Assembly: GCA_027922465.2 (NCBI GenBank)
Contig: BQMF02000025.1
Coordinates: 1,212,501 to 1,276,500, forward strand
Direction: 5' to 3'
Source of the DNA: Turritopsis dohrnii
Taxonomy: Eukaryota; Cnidaria; Hydrozoa; Anthoathecata; Oceaniidae
DNA length: 64,000 nucleotides
The first letter of the stretch is position 1. Every line of letters starts with the position of its first letter. Shown piece by piece: positions 21,745-32,409 of this stretch. The notes below the pieces were generated by a model. The model was not told the origin of the DNA. It did no database searches and worked only from the letters and a program-made list of their open reading frames with translations. The translations under genes were made by a program, and so were the position numbers.

Positions 21745-22129
21745 TATTGCTGTACTGATCAACGATTGGTTTTAAAAAATAAATAAGTAACACATCATGA
21801 AAAACCTGAAAAATAGTTGATGTAACACTGATGTAACACTGACTGTACACCAGAGGTTGTGACTTCGAATCTGCTTCTGGTTGAGCACAAGTTATACGAG
21901 CCGTTTATAAGGAAATTTGACGTTTATTGATACAGTGATACAGAGCAGGTGGACATGGGCGGCGAGCGATGCCGCCTTGGCGGCTAGTCTTTTTTATTTA
22001 TTAAACTCTCTTTCATCACCCAATAAGAGGGTATATACAAGAAGAAACCTAGGAAAACTTTCGGTTTAAAAAAATATATATACAGGTTATATACATGGTT
22101 AAAAAAGAGACATTTAACTCTTTGGGATG

Positions 22130-23672
22130 TTCGTTTCCAGAATGTCTTTTAGTGTTTTCGTTTTTCGTAGAGGTGCCAGTCTGTTAATAGCTCTTCAAGT
22201 TCAGAGTTCCTTTCAGGGTCGAGTTCACTAGTTTTTAGGCTGGGTCTTTGTTTCGTCAGAAGGACAGCTATTACATCGACGTTCGATTTTTTGCAGGTGT
22301 TGAGGAGATCTTGGATGATTGAGTATGAGCGAGTCGGTTCGGGGGTGTTGAGGATTGTGAGTAGATATTTGGAGGTGGTTTCATTTCTCATTAGCAGATG
22401 AAGAAGGTTGATTTTTCGGTCATTGAGGTATGAGGTGATGGTATCCAGATAGTAATACTGGTTGAGATCAGTTTTGGCGTGTTTGGAGAGGCCAAGTAGT
22501 AGTTTTAGTGAGCATCGGCATTGACTATTGAGTCTGAGAAGGTCTTAGAAAGTTGGGTAATTTCCATCCCGTAGAGGGTTTTGGGTAGGAGTGTTGCCTT
22601 GAAAATTGTAGCTACAGTGTCAGGGTGCATTTTCCGAATACCACATGAGATAAGGGACGATGTTGTTGCCCACAGTTCCGAAATTCTAGTGGCATGATGT
22701 TTCTTTAGAGTGATTTGGTTCGATTTGTTGGAACCCCATGAAAAGCCGAGATACTTCAAAGTTGTCTGTGGCTTTACTTCTTCGTTGTTCAGTGTAATCT
22801 TTGCATCTGGTATGTTATTTATACCTGAGATAAGGAATTGAGTTTTGGTCGCATTGAATTTTAGACCATTCTCATACCAAAACGTTCACATTCGTTCACC
22901 ATTCGTTGAAGGTGGTTCAGGTTCGGACTGAGAAGGATGATGTCATCTGCGAAGACTATTACGGAGGTGTTGATGTTTCCTGGGAGGTGTGTACCAATGT
23001 TCATGTTTTGAATGATGTCAATAAGGTCCTCAGTGTAGATGTTATAAAGGTAAGGCGAGAGTATCGATCCTTGTCGTACACCTTGAGATAGACGAAAGGT
23101 GGTGGAGTAATGACCTCTGTATTCTGCAACGTTATCATTCATGGCATAGATGAAGTGTTCGGTTTTCATTTCAAAAGGATCGTAAGCCTTGTTTTTGTGA
23201 AGTCCAGCAACAGCTGTCTTGACGTCGTGTTGCGTTACATGGAAGTCGACCTGATGTTGTTCAAGATCGATAAGTAAGTCCATTGGACGTTAATTTGTCT
23301 CATTATTGTCGATTCCTTCAGTTCGTGGCGTGTTGAGCAGTTTATCAAAGTGGGTGTTGAAATCATCTGTAATACTCTGGACATCTGAGTTGTTGTTGAT
23401 AGTGTATAGTTTTTGGGCATTTGACTTGGCTAATCGTATCTTTTTCCAGTACGACCTTGAGTTAATATTCTTCAGTTTCTCAGTATTAATGAAATGCTCT
23501 GATTTGGATTGGTTTTTACACTTCTTGGCAAGGGTACGAAATTGTTTTTGCGCATAACGAAATCGATTGTATGATGTCCTATCGAGATCCCTTGTGTAAC
23601 CCTCCAGACGCCAGGCATTGAACATAGTCTGTAGTGTTTTGTGGACCTCAACGCTAATGTTTTTGGGTTCAA
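22130..23672 (-). pseudogene. degraded LINE reverse transcriptase
   Basis: Minus-strand fragments in order: NAWRLEGYTRDLDRTSYNRF (linker, 23625-23290), MDLLIDLEQHQVDFHVTQHD leading to GVRQGSILSPYLYNIY and FADDIILLSP (palm motifs, 23283-22861), YLGFSWGSN (22759-22505) and a C-terminal piece (22391-22149). Part of the palm between HFIYAMNDNVAEY and GHYSTTFRLSQG is missing. Frames change between pieces. The 3' side ends in a short T-rich/AATAAA-like tail near 22000. The clade was not fixed. Confidence 0.7.
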
Positions 23673-24110
23673 TTATGACGAATTACGAAGAGAAGGAAGA
23701 TTATTTTTAGTCTCAAACAAGTTTTATTTTTATTAATTTGATTTTTTGAATGAATTTACAAAATTTTATCTGAGGGTTTGATTCCCTTTTAATGACTTTA
23801 GAAGCCTTAATGATCAATGAATTAAAACCATCTCTAAATACAAAAGACGAATATCGCAGCCGTGCGTTAGTAATAAAAATTTAATTAATTTTCAGTCAGT
23901 TCTGTAAGGTCTCCTTAAGAAACCGAGGGTGAGTACTGTAACCAGTCGATCACTCAGTGGAATTATATTAAATGTTTGCATCCTCACAGAAACCTCACTG
24001 AAATGTCGGCTAAAAGCTTAAAGTTACTCGTTAAGTCTCACCTATTAGGTCAATACATTGCTGTCTGAAATTTTTCCTTCGTCAATTAGGCATTTGTCAC
24101 TTTAATTTTG
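23673..24110. other. no gene seen
   Basis: AT-rich DNA upstream of the LINE fragment; no supported feature. Confidence 0.35.
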
Positions 24111-24290
24111 TAGCATTTGTCTTTTATTCTTTTATTTATTTACCATTCTGCTTTTCCATTCTTTTTGTTGTAAAGGTGGCCACCGCCTCTGATTAGTTTT
24201 TACTATTGTGGTGGTCTCCTGGCCTTTAAATTTGCATGTAATTTTCTTACTTATGTTAATGCCAAATAAATTATTACTTACTTACGTTGT
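24111..24290 (+). mobile_element. LINE 3' UTR tail, 5'-truncated
   Basis: GGTGGCCACC near 24177, GTGGTGGTCTCC near 24210, then CAAATAAATTATTACTTACTTAC. This matches the end of the LINE in the receptor intron (48240-48358), with a TTAC-type tail. Confidence 0.6.
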
Positions 24291-25516
24291 GAGTGTTTGT
24301 GAATTTTGTGAATTGGATTGCAGATTTTTACTGTTTTTAACAGATTTTATTTTATCTTTTACACCTGGAGATGATATTATTGATATCGAAATATATTGTC
24401 AGAAATTACAATAAAAATCATTGTTGGATCCGATCTTAAAGTAAATGTCTCTGCCAAGCCAAAACAGTCTAACAACCTCCAATCTAAACTCAAGCCCAAC
24501 GAATAGACTGAATTGAAATGGCACAACAAACAACTCATTGGAAAATTTCGCCTATTTTGAATTTTGAATTAGAATACAAAAAAAAAAAAGTATCTGTTCT
24601 TATCGGACGCGTTTTTGCCGCTCTTGATAGTGAGTAATTTCTTTTTTTATCTTTTATTTCATTGATTCATTATTTACATTGGTCTAATATATACAGCAGT
24701 TCCGTTGGCGGGAAATTATACTGCTGTCACTTTCACGTCCGGTCAAATTTTTTCTCTTTTCTAATTGGATGAAAAAGTTTCATTTCGATCCTTAATTTGA
24801 TTGGAAGATGAAAGTGATTTTCTATTGGCCGTTGTAATATTGTTATTTTTCTGTTTGAAAAAAGGATCGAATTCGATCCGAAAATGCCATTCTGTAATGT
24901 GATTGGTTCCTTAATTTCTTTGTCGGCAATTTTCGGCGGGAGTTTTCGATCCTTTTTTTACGGCTGGTTTTCTGTTGTTTCCAGCTGCCGTTTTGACATA
25001 TATACATTTTTTCCCTTGTAATAAATATATTTTTGGTTTACAGAGGTACCACTTATACTTATTACTGAGTTTCAGTGTGTTTCGGGATTTTTTATTTTTT
25101 TCAAAACATGGGTTTTTTTGTAACTTTTTGCGATTGTTAGAATCCTCTATCTAAAGGCTATCTTTTGGTGAAAAAATTTTCGAAAAACCTCTTAAAGTTT
25201 TCGAGATATTGTTGATTTAGTTTTGATTGAAAAAAGATTTAACATCTTCCTGATGTGATGAAGTAGGAGGAGATTCGAACAATAGAATTCTAGGAATGTT
25301 ATCGAAATTAGCCAATGAGCGTTGGCCATTTAAAAATATCTTTCATCTTAATTCATCACTAGAAGATTTTGTCAAATCTTCGTCAAATCTTTGTGTGAAG
25401 TTTTGTTTTTTAGCTTTTTTTGAGGTTTTTCGGGTTAGGAATGTGGGTGACTTGTGTTGGATGGGACAGGGACTTTATGAGCTCGTTTGCTCGTCCCATT
25501 TATACGAATGTCATAA
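24291..25516. other. no gene supported
   Basis: AT-rich DNA with several inverted GGATCGAA/TTCGATCC words around 24860-24970. Open frames here are short and show no recognisable domain. Confidence 0.35.
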
Positions 25517-28049
25517 TCACCCCGATGGCAGGAGAATGGTTAAACTACCATCTCCCTCCACTCTAGCTACACTGGGGTGAGTGAAGTTTGCCTGAAATTC
25601 CGGCATTCTTCCCTCCCTCAGGGCCTGCATGTGCTTGATGCGGATCGCAATCGTCAGCTCTCGTCTGATTGCCAGGTTAGCAAAACGGCGAAAAAGGATA
25701 AGATCTGAGAAAATGAGATTAGGTATGGCGGAGACTGCCGTGACAAGTTTTAGTAGGTACGTAAGAATTGTCCGGATGTGTGGACAGAAAAGGAAGATGT
25801 AAGTGACGTCTTCTATTTGTTCACACACTTTACACTGTAGTGCCGTGTTCCGTTTGTAGCGTCTCCACCCGCTTAGCTTAAGGTTGGATGGTAGTATATC
25901 GTGGAGCGCTTTGAAGGTTGTGTCATAAGTTGGTGAGTGATGACCATACAGAGAACCCGTACGGCTCCCATTCAGCCTTCCAGAGGGCGGCAGTTTGCAG
26001 CGTAGAATGAGTCTCCTGGATTAGTAGAACATCAAAAGCCGAATGACGAAACCAAGAAACAACGAGTGTCGCTTCCGTGCGCCATTCAGCCCATTGATGC
26101 TCACGGCCACCAGGGACGCCATAAGGAAGATCATAACATTCATACCCATCTTTATGCGGTAAGTCCGTATCTGGATCGAATGCTGTCCAGTATCTGCAAC
26201 CATTGGTGTTGCGCATCTTTCACTGGTACCAGCTCTTTGTACCGTTTTTCTGTTTGATTCGAATTTGGTATGTCCGTTTTCAGGCCATATTTGGTGATAG
26301 ATAGAAGTTCAGGTAATGTATTAACGCTCTGTTCATCGTCATTCATTTAATTGGGATCTCGGATACGTCCGCTTGGTGACTTTCTCTTATGATTCTCGAT
26401 ACTCTCGTGAGAGCTTGGTCGGGTGTCAGGATTGCCGTTTCTAGTCTGGTCACTCGCCGGGTTAGCTGAGGTGTTTTGTGCTGTTCCGGCGTCTCAGTCT
26501 CATCGATGGGGGTGGGAGTTTGCGGTGGTGTTTCCTCCTCGTCAATGCTTTCTTCGTTCTCATTTTTTTCCAGGTTCGGGTTCAGGTTCGGCTTCTGGTT
26601 CAGGTGGTTGTGTCATTTCTTTCTTTTTCATTTCTACAACCTGCGTCTCCGGGACGACCTGCGTCTCTGGAGTTACATCAATGACCTCCTGAGTCGTATC
26701 GTCTTCTTCAACCTGATTTTCCACAAGGTCTTGTGTGAAATGTATTGGTGACGGTTTTGGTGGCAGGAGTTCTTGTTGAAGTTGTTTTTCTGCCTCCTTT
26801 CTGTCATAGATTACGTGTACCCTGCTACGTTCACATTTCTAGGGATTGATTTTCGTAGCTCCTCGTAAATGTACACCCTGGTTCCATTATAACACGTCCT
26901 GCCATTCACCTTCTTTGTTGCCTGGTAATGACGAAAAATGCGGCCGTATTTTTCCATGAAGTCTGTAATGAAGTGGTCGGGTACTTCGTGAGGGATGCAA
27001 GTAAGCGTGACCCTCGTGTGTTGTTTGATCGGTTTGACCGGATAAAAATTTATATGCCTTCCATTCATGTCTAGTCCAGAGAATGTTGGTCATTCCTGAG
27101 CATCAGTTCGATTTCTTAATGTTAGTCTAAAGCTTGGTTCCCAATAAAGGAATTTTATCGTACGATCGTCGCACTACAGTCGTACTACATTCCCACGACG
27201 TAATGGAAACACTTGTCGTGCAACATGTGGAAGATCGTACAACATTTTTTGATGTTGCACAACAATGTCGTAGAGATAGAAAATATTCTCCACGACAGTC
27301 GTGCTACAGTTGTAATAGCAAGTGCTCAAACATGTTGGGTGACATTCGCAGATATTGATAAAAAAACAACTCACGATCATGAAATCTGAGTTCGGATACT
27401 AAAGTGTGGCATGCTCCTGTTACTGAACGACCTTTAAACAGTCTGCAAACCCAGAAAAGAGTACTTTCTCTTTTCTCTGCATATTTCTTCTACGTTTTAA
27501 GAAGCTTAAAAACGTTGCAGCAAAAGCTTGTCCAATTTGAAATAATATTTTGAATTTCCCCCCAATCATTTGTAAACAAACCACGCAACACCGTAACATT
27601 TGTTGCACGATGATCGCACGATAATTTTTGGTTATTGGAAACCCAGCTTGACGGTGTGGTTGTTCGATACATGTTGGATGCAATCAACCTTCAAGTTTTG
27701 CTTGTGGAATGCGTTTTCCAGTTTAACTGGGTCGAAATTTCGCACTCCATAAATGTCAATCGTTTTAGTCAGTGCGATCCTTGCTATATCTGGGATCGGT
27801 TCTTTAATACTTTCTGTTGAGGTAGCAGCCACATCGGCCCACGACTTGTTGGGACGATCAGCTTTTTCCATTTCTTGTTGTTCAGTTGTCGTCGGATTTT
27901 CGTTGGTTGGACCGACAATTTCCGGTGATAAAATCTGATTCAGAGCGACAGGGGTCCCCCCTCTGGTGTTATCGGGGGTCTCGAGCGCCTTCCGAGTTTC
28001 TTCGGGCTCTTCCGGTGCCCTGTCGTCGTCGTCGGTTTCTTTTTCGCCA
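25517..28049 (-). mobile_element. L1/Tx1-type LINE copy 1, ORF2 mostly deleted
   Basis: Minus strand. ORF1 begins at ATG 28049 and includes KSWADVAATSTESIKEPIPD, then (after a MITE) MNGRHINFYPVKPI...GRTCYNGTRVYIYEEL, a Glu/Pro/Thr-rich linker and a C-terminal domain ending at 26152. ORF2 starts near 26100 with VAVSINGLNG and LLIQETHSTLQTAALWKAEW (APE-type endonuclease start). At about 25940 it jumps straight to the C-terminal zinc region (TTFKALHDILPSNLKLSG, then CKVCEQIEDVTYIFLFCPH), so roughly 2.4-2.6 kb of ORF2, including all RT motifs, is missing relative to copy 2. ORF1 also has an early TGA and a second in-frame TGA. Confidence 0.75.
27131..27648. mobile_element. 518-bp MITE inside LINE ORF1
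   Basis: Inverted ends AGCT(T/G)GGTT(C)CCAATAA with further match at ATTATCGT(A/G)CGATC. The interior has many small palindromes such as CGTACGATCGTCG. The flanks TAA (left) and TGA (right) are a 1-nt-diverged duplication. Removing the element restores a continuous ORF1 reading frame (HTV-RLTLRN), which fixes the insertion point. Confidence 0.75.
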
Positions 28050-28207
28050 TGGTGTTTCGTTGCGATTCTTCGTTGTGTGACTTTTGCGGTTTATTTTTCG
28101 ATCTTGTCATCTTGTAACGTCTTATTAACCTGCCACAATTAAACTAAATAAGGTCGAAGAAAACCACCTCATCCAGTCCGCTCATTGGACCCAGAAAAAC
28201 AACATGG

Positions 28208-29681
28208 TATGAAGTAAATTCGGTGTCAAAATCAAATCGTCGTTTCATTCCGAATCATCGTGTCATTGCGCCAAACTGCCGACTCATCGAGCCGGATCAG
28301 CAAGTCTTCGAGACTAGTTGTCATATCTTCTTGTCGGACCTTCTTGTCGGACCTTCGCGTCGAACCTTCGCGTCGAATCTTCGGGTCAAACCTTCAGGTC
28401 AAACCTTCGGGTCTTACTTTTCCAGGGCAAACTTTCAGGATCAGACACATGGTCGTGTAAAAGTAAGCATTTTCGTCCAAATAGCACAGCACCTCGTGCC
28501 TACCTGAATGAACCAAGATGACAGCCAAAAACAGCAGTCAAGTGAAGGAAGCGCTTGAAAAAAGTAAACAAATACACTATCAGAAGAATGCTCCACAAAT
28601 ACCAGCACAGCTGCTGCTGTTGCTGATTTTCAAAACTGTTTTCCTGGCCTACATGGGATCAGACCTGATAAGGCTAGACACGTGTTGTTTTGTGACCCCA
28701 GTGCAGTTGTGGCTTACTGGCTTGTTATCGTATTGCCCAGATCAGCCAGATAATATAGGGGATTGTGAAACTTATGGCATTGATTTCATTGGAAATGATG
28801 GCTTTTCTGAGGAGACTGCGCAAATCGAAGTTCCTGTTATAGATTGTCCATTTACTCCAGCACAAATGTCAGAAATAGAGAAAATTGACCCACTTGCGTA
28901 TTCAATTCGTCTTTTTAGGGTAGACATTTTTTCTTATGTCAAGTTTAACAGTTTTTTGTAGTTTTTTTCTTTTGTTAACTTTTTTTTTAAGATTTCAAAA
29001 CATAAATCACCTGTATGCTACCAAAGAGTCTGCTTAATACCGTGTCTTATCAAATAACAGTATCTCCAAAATTTGATGTTGAACGCCTTCTTTCTTTCCC
29101 TAAAAACAATTCCAAACAATATGAAATATGAAAGAACTTTCAATCTTCCATGTTTGAACTGCGGACCTTTCCCAAAAGGTTTATAGCCTGTTCTTCCGAC
29201 TTAGAATGTGACTGAAACTGGCGTTTTAAATGTTAAGTAACTGATCAAATAAATGGTCAATTAAATGGTCAATTTTAAAGAAACAGAGAAAGATTTATAT
29301 AAATACGCATTAATGTTCTTGGATATCCCAGAAAAATAGCTTCTAGCTTTATAAAGCAATCATTTCATAAGATGTGGTTTAAGAAAATCAATTTCAATGG
29401 ATGCGCTACGTTCGATCCGGAGGTACGACCCGGAGGTTTGATCCGAAGGTTCGACGCGAGGTACGGCGCGAAGGTACGACCCGGAGGTACGGCGGAAGTT
29501 TTGATCCGGAGGTTTCGCCCGAGGGCCGACACGAAGGTACGACAAGAAGAAGTAATAGTTTTGAAAGTTCGACTCGAAGACTTGCTGATCCCGGCGCGAA
29601 GAGTCGGCAGTTTGGCGCAGTGACACGAGAATTCGGAATGAAGACACGACGGTTTGATTTTGACACCGAATTTACTTCATA
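28208..29681. mobile_element. foldback-like element, 1.47 kb, long TIRs with internal repeats, 7-bp TSD
   Basis: The left end TATGAAGTAAATTCGGTGTC and the reverse complement of the right end agree for about 50 bp. The match then continues, more diverged, through arrays of a ~13-18-bp word (ACCTTCGCGTCGA variants), about 250 bp per arm. AACATGG occurs on both sides (28201-28207 and 29682-29688), a perfect 7-bp target duplication. Repeat-filled arms and a 7-bp duplication recall Foldback/Galileo-type (P superfamily) elements. No transposase is present. Confidence 0.75.
28518..28961 (+). CDS. unknown open frame inside the foldback element
   Basis: The frame has an ATG start and 147 codons (MTAKNSSQVKEALEKSKQIH..., middle DNIGDCETYGIDFIGND). 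No domain was recognised. It sits between the two repeat arms. It could be a captured host fragment or the remnant of the element's own gene. The last ~15 codons run into T-rich sequence and look unlike coding DNA, so a splice donor (GGGTAGAC...) or decay near 28917 is possible. Confidence 0.35.
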   Translation: MTAKNSSQVKEALEKSKQIHYQKNAPQIPAQLLLLLIFKTVFLAYMGSDLIRLDTCCFVTPVQLWLTGLLSYCPDQPDNIGDCETYGIDFIGNDGFSEETAQIEVPVIDCPFTPAQMSEIEKIDPLAYSIRLFRVDIFSYVKFNSFL

Positions 29682-29741
29682 AACATGGAGTCAAGGTAAG
29701 CGAGACAAACAATTTAAAAATTCCGCCACAAACTGTCAACA

Positions 29742-30367
29742 AAATGGTGGATTTTTCAAAAACAACTAACCCAAACCACACAACAAAACCCTTGAATTCA
29801 CAGAATACAAACCAATGTGAACTCAACAAAAATCAAAACAACAACCCCACAAACCATACCAACTTAAACAACAACAAAAATTAGGCTGCAGTAACAGCAG
29901 ACAAACCTGTATTGGAGAAAGCAATCAACAAAGCAGGTGGAAACACAGAGTGCATTCACTAATACGATCAGAATTACTCTTGAAAAGAAAGAGCAAACCC
30001 ATAAACTCATAAAAGATGGCTTGGACATGGGAGGAAAACATATATCCTTCCGTACGTCCAAGCCAATAAATAAAGAAGTCAGAGTGACGATAACCAACAT
30101 CCCTCATGAAATCCCAGATGAATTAATCACAGATATGGGAACATTCAAAGTCATTATAGAGTAGTGAGGGCAGTTAATGGAAAGAATATATACAATGGTA
30201 CCACAGTCTACATATTCAGTAAACTAACCAAACCAATACCCAAGAACATCAACGTGATGGGTATTAGGGCGCACGTGTTCTGGCCAGAACATCAAATTCC
30301 ACAACAAAACCAACAACCCACGGAGGAGAGCAGGGAGAACCGTCTCCCCTCCCTCCCCTCACCAATA
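29742..30367 (+). pseudogene. LINE ORF1 protein, N-terminal part
   Basis: Asn/Thr-rich start (KTTNPNHTTKPLNSQNTNQC), then TNTIRITLEKKEQTHKLIKDGLD, GGKHISFRTSKPINKEVRVT, then (frame change near 30163) VNGKNIYNGTTVYIF and PKNINVMGIRAHVFWPEHQ. The same block order is seen in copy 1. It would be the RNA-binding ORF1 product. The frame ends where the inserted element begins. Confidence 0.6.
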
Positions 30368-30530
30368 GAGGTTTTTACGATTTGGACCACAATGCATTGC
30401 GATTTTAAAAATTTTTGGAAATCCGCCATGTTGGTAGACCTACCGCTTCGTTGATAAAAACAAACACTGGCGTTTACGCTGCAATTTGTTTTTGTTTTAT
30501 TAGTTCATCGAATTCAATCTTATTGTCATC

Positions 30531-30945
30531 ATGTCATCTTATTTTTCTTCTTTGCCTGTCACCGCTCGTAAAAGATATGAAGAAAGAATTTCTCTTATTG
30601 GCAGTCAAGATCCCTACCAAATCCCTGATCGAGAATGGAGTACTGACCCTGATACTTTCCCTCCTATTACATACATCGACATGGTCAACTATTTAGTTCT
30701 TGGACAAAGTCCATTCTATAGCATGCAAGATTTAAAAAACTACAAGAGTTTGGAATCTTATGATCGTTTTTTGTCTGGTTGGATACAGAAGATTCAATCA
30801 TTTAACCATACTGTTGACAACAAAACTTTCATTGTTCTTCGGGCAAGGGTATTGCATAGTCAAAGGTTGAGTGAGAAACCAGTGTCTTGTTGGATCATTT
30901 CCAACAATAATGGAGAGATTTCTTCATGCCACTGCACACTGAAAA
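30531..30945 (+). pseudogene. N-terminal part of SWIM-finger (YqaJ-family) element protein
   Basis: ATG at 30531, then SSLPVTARKRYEERISLIGS, FPPITYIDMVNYLV, YDRFLSGWIQKIQSF and VLRARVLHSQRLSEKP, ending at the first half of a SWIM finger, CHCT (about 30937). This block order is what I recall from the N-terminus of YqaJ-type nuclease proteins of THAP transposons. The second zinc ligand pair (CxH) and the nuclease domain are missing because the sequence passes straight into the antisense THAP gene. Confidence 0.6.
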
Positions 30946-31622
30946 TCCCTTTCATCCAGCAACCTGTCAACAGCTTTGCTAAGTATGTCAACCTTTCTTT
31001 GCAAAGAAATATTTTCCATACGTAGCATTTTAAGTTCGTTTTGTTTCGTTAACACAACAAAATCTACATTAATACCAGGATTACTCACTACACCATCAAC
31101 CAAATCACCATCATCAACCACATCACCATCACCATCATCATCATCAACATCCTCATCATCAACAACTACACTTTCTTCTGCAAAACTACACTTTGATAAT
31201 TTTACAGCTATTTCCATATCCCTTTCAAATACCCTCTTCTTTCTACCAATACACCTTTCATACCTGGCAAGACTACTATGACCAACAACACTACTACCAC
31301 TACTAACAGCACTACTACAGCCACTACCACTACTACTACTACTACATGCATTATTTTGTGGCTCACTACTTTTTACATAACCCAGCTTTAGTGACGGGAC
31401 CCAATCAGGATTGGTTTCGTCCAAAGCATTGGCTGGTGAGCCACCAATAAAATGCAAACCACAAACACGCCAACTATCACTTTTCTTGTATGAGATGTCA
31501 CCACGATTTATAGCTGCCACACAACAATTTCTTCTTCTTTCGGTGATGGATTTCATCTGCTCTCCTTGGTTCAAAATAACTTTTGGCAGCGGTAAAAATT
31601 AAGATCACCTTCTTTACTTTGT
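30924..31622 (-). pseudogene. THAP-domain protein with coiled-coil tail
   Basis: Minus strand. The THAP start (MPTLCCIVGCSNKQ) lies at about 31657-31615 in a different frame from the rest (frameshift near 31575). The finger then continues WRVCGLHFIGGSPANALD with the CxxH pair. Runs of Ser, Asp and Val follow (CAT/ACT-type triplet repeats in the DNA at 31080-31340), then a leucine-rich coiled coil (ELKMLRMENISLQRKVDILS). THAP proteins bind the transposon ends. The C-terminus is truncated by the deletion junction. Confidence 0.65.
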
Positions 31623-31792
31623 TTATTGCTACAGCCAACGATACAGCATAATGTAGGCATCTTTTATAGGAGTTTTAAAAACTATAATCACACACAGTAC
31701 GCAGTTGATAGCTGTTTACTTTACTACCAAGGTCTACCAAGATGGCGGATCGTGATGCATTTCGGGTAAATTCGGAAATCGTAAAAACCTCT

Positions 31793-32381
31793 GTGGATCT
31801 CACCCAACCCGAAGTAATCACAACACAAACAAACCAACCAACAACACTGCGCCCTCAGCACCCGCCCCCTGTTGATCAAACCACCCCAGAGACTTCTCCT
31901 CAGATGACGAAAGTGAGGACGAATCAATCGGTGAATACGCACCAACACCAACACCGGAGACAGAAAGCCAGTCCTCAGGCAGTCCGGAACACCACAAACA
32001 ACAAAACAACAACCAGCTGTAACACCGCCCAAGTAAAACGCCTCAGTGCTAGAAGTCAAGACACTCACCCTTCCAATTGACCAAGCGATTTCGAAATTGA
32101 TAAGACTGTTGCAGAGATTAGAGAACGATGATCATTTCGACCTCGAGTTGCACGAGTACCCGGTAATTCGACTAGCGGGACGCCCGGACAGAATGTTGGC
32201 AGCAGTGAAATACTACCAACATTTGAGAAACGGTAAGCAGCTGAAATTCAGAAAAGAGCATATAACAGTTTCGGAACGATATGCAGAAATCATAGACAGA
32301 AACACCTCAATGGCAAACATACGAACAATCCTGGAGCAACAAATACAGGGCATCCGGGTCAAGCAAGGTCTCTCATCATAA
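31793..32381 (+). pseudogene. LINE ORF1 protein, C-terminal part
   Basis: Pro/Thr/Gln-rich linker, then (frame shift near 32046) KTLTLPIDQAISKLIRLLQR, GRPDRMLAAVKYYQHLRNGK and RNTSMANIRTILEQQIQGIR, stop at 32379-32381. It is the counterpart of the ORF1 C-terminus in copy 1. It ends 28 bp before the ORF2 ATG. Confidence 0.55.
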
Positions 32382-32409
32382 TGAGTGAGAACCAATACTT
32401 ATCTTTACA

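Larger units (their letters stand above)
20436..21987 (+). mobile_element. non-autonomous Helitron, copy A (interrupted)
   Basis: Begins TCTATATATTAATAGCCG and ends with the hairpin GCCGCCTTGGCGGC directly joined to CTAG, followed by host T (21988). These are the 5' TC and 3' hairpin-CTRR marks of Helitrons. A CTGT/GTTT microsatellite lies about 25 bp from the 5' end. No Rep/helicase coding is present. Two MITEs sit inside (20870-21297 and 21568-21744). Copies B to E are the same family on the other strand. Confidence 0.75.
30368..31792. mobile_element. THAP/SWIM element (ISL2EU-like deletion derivative), 1.43 kb
   Basis: Left end (A)GAGGTTTTTACGATTT and right end match inversely. A further inverted match lies inside (ATGTTGGTAGACCT / AGGTCTACCAAGAT, and GCCATNTTGGTAGACC). 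The flanks are AT on the left and GT on the right, so the target duplication is not certain. LINE ORF1 sequence runs on both sides. It carries two convergent gene remnants, a SWIM-motif N-terminus (plus) and a THAP protein (minus), fused tail to tail by an apparent internal deletion near 30940. Confidence 0.65.

Noticed and set aside
26423..26751. Plus-strand frames with Gly/Ser-Phe runs
   Set aside because: Antisense of the Glu/Pro-rich ORF1 linker of LINE copy 1.
30976..31281. Ser/Thr-rich plus-strand frame
   Set aside because: Antisense of the triplet runs in the THAP gene.
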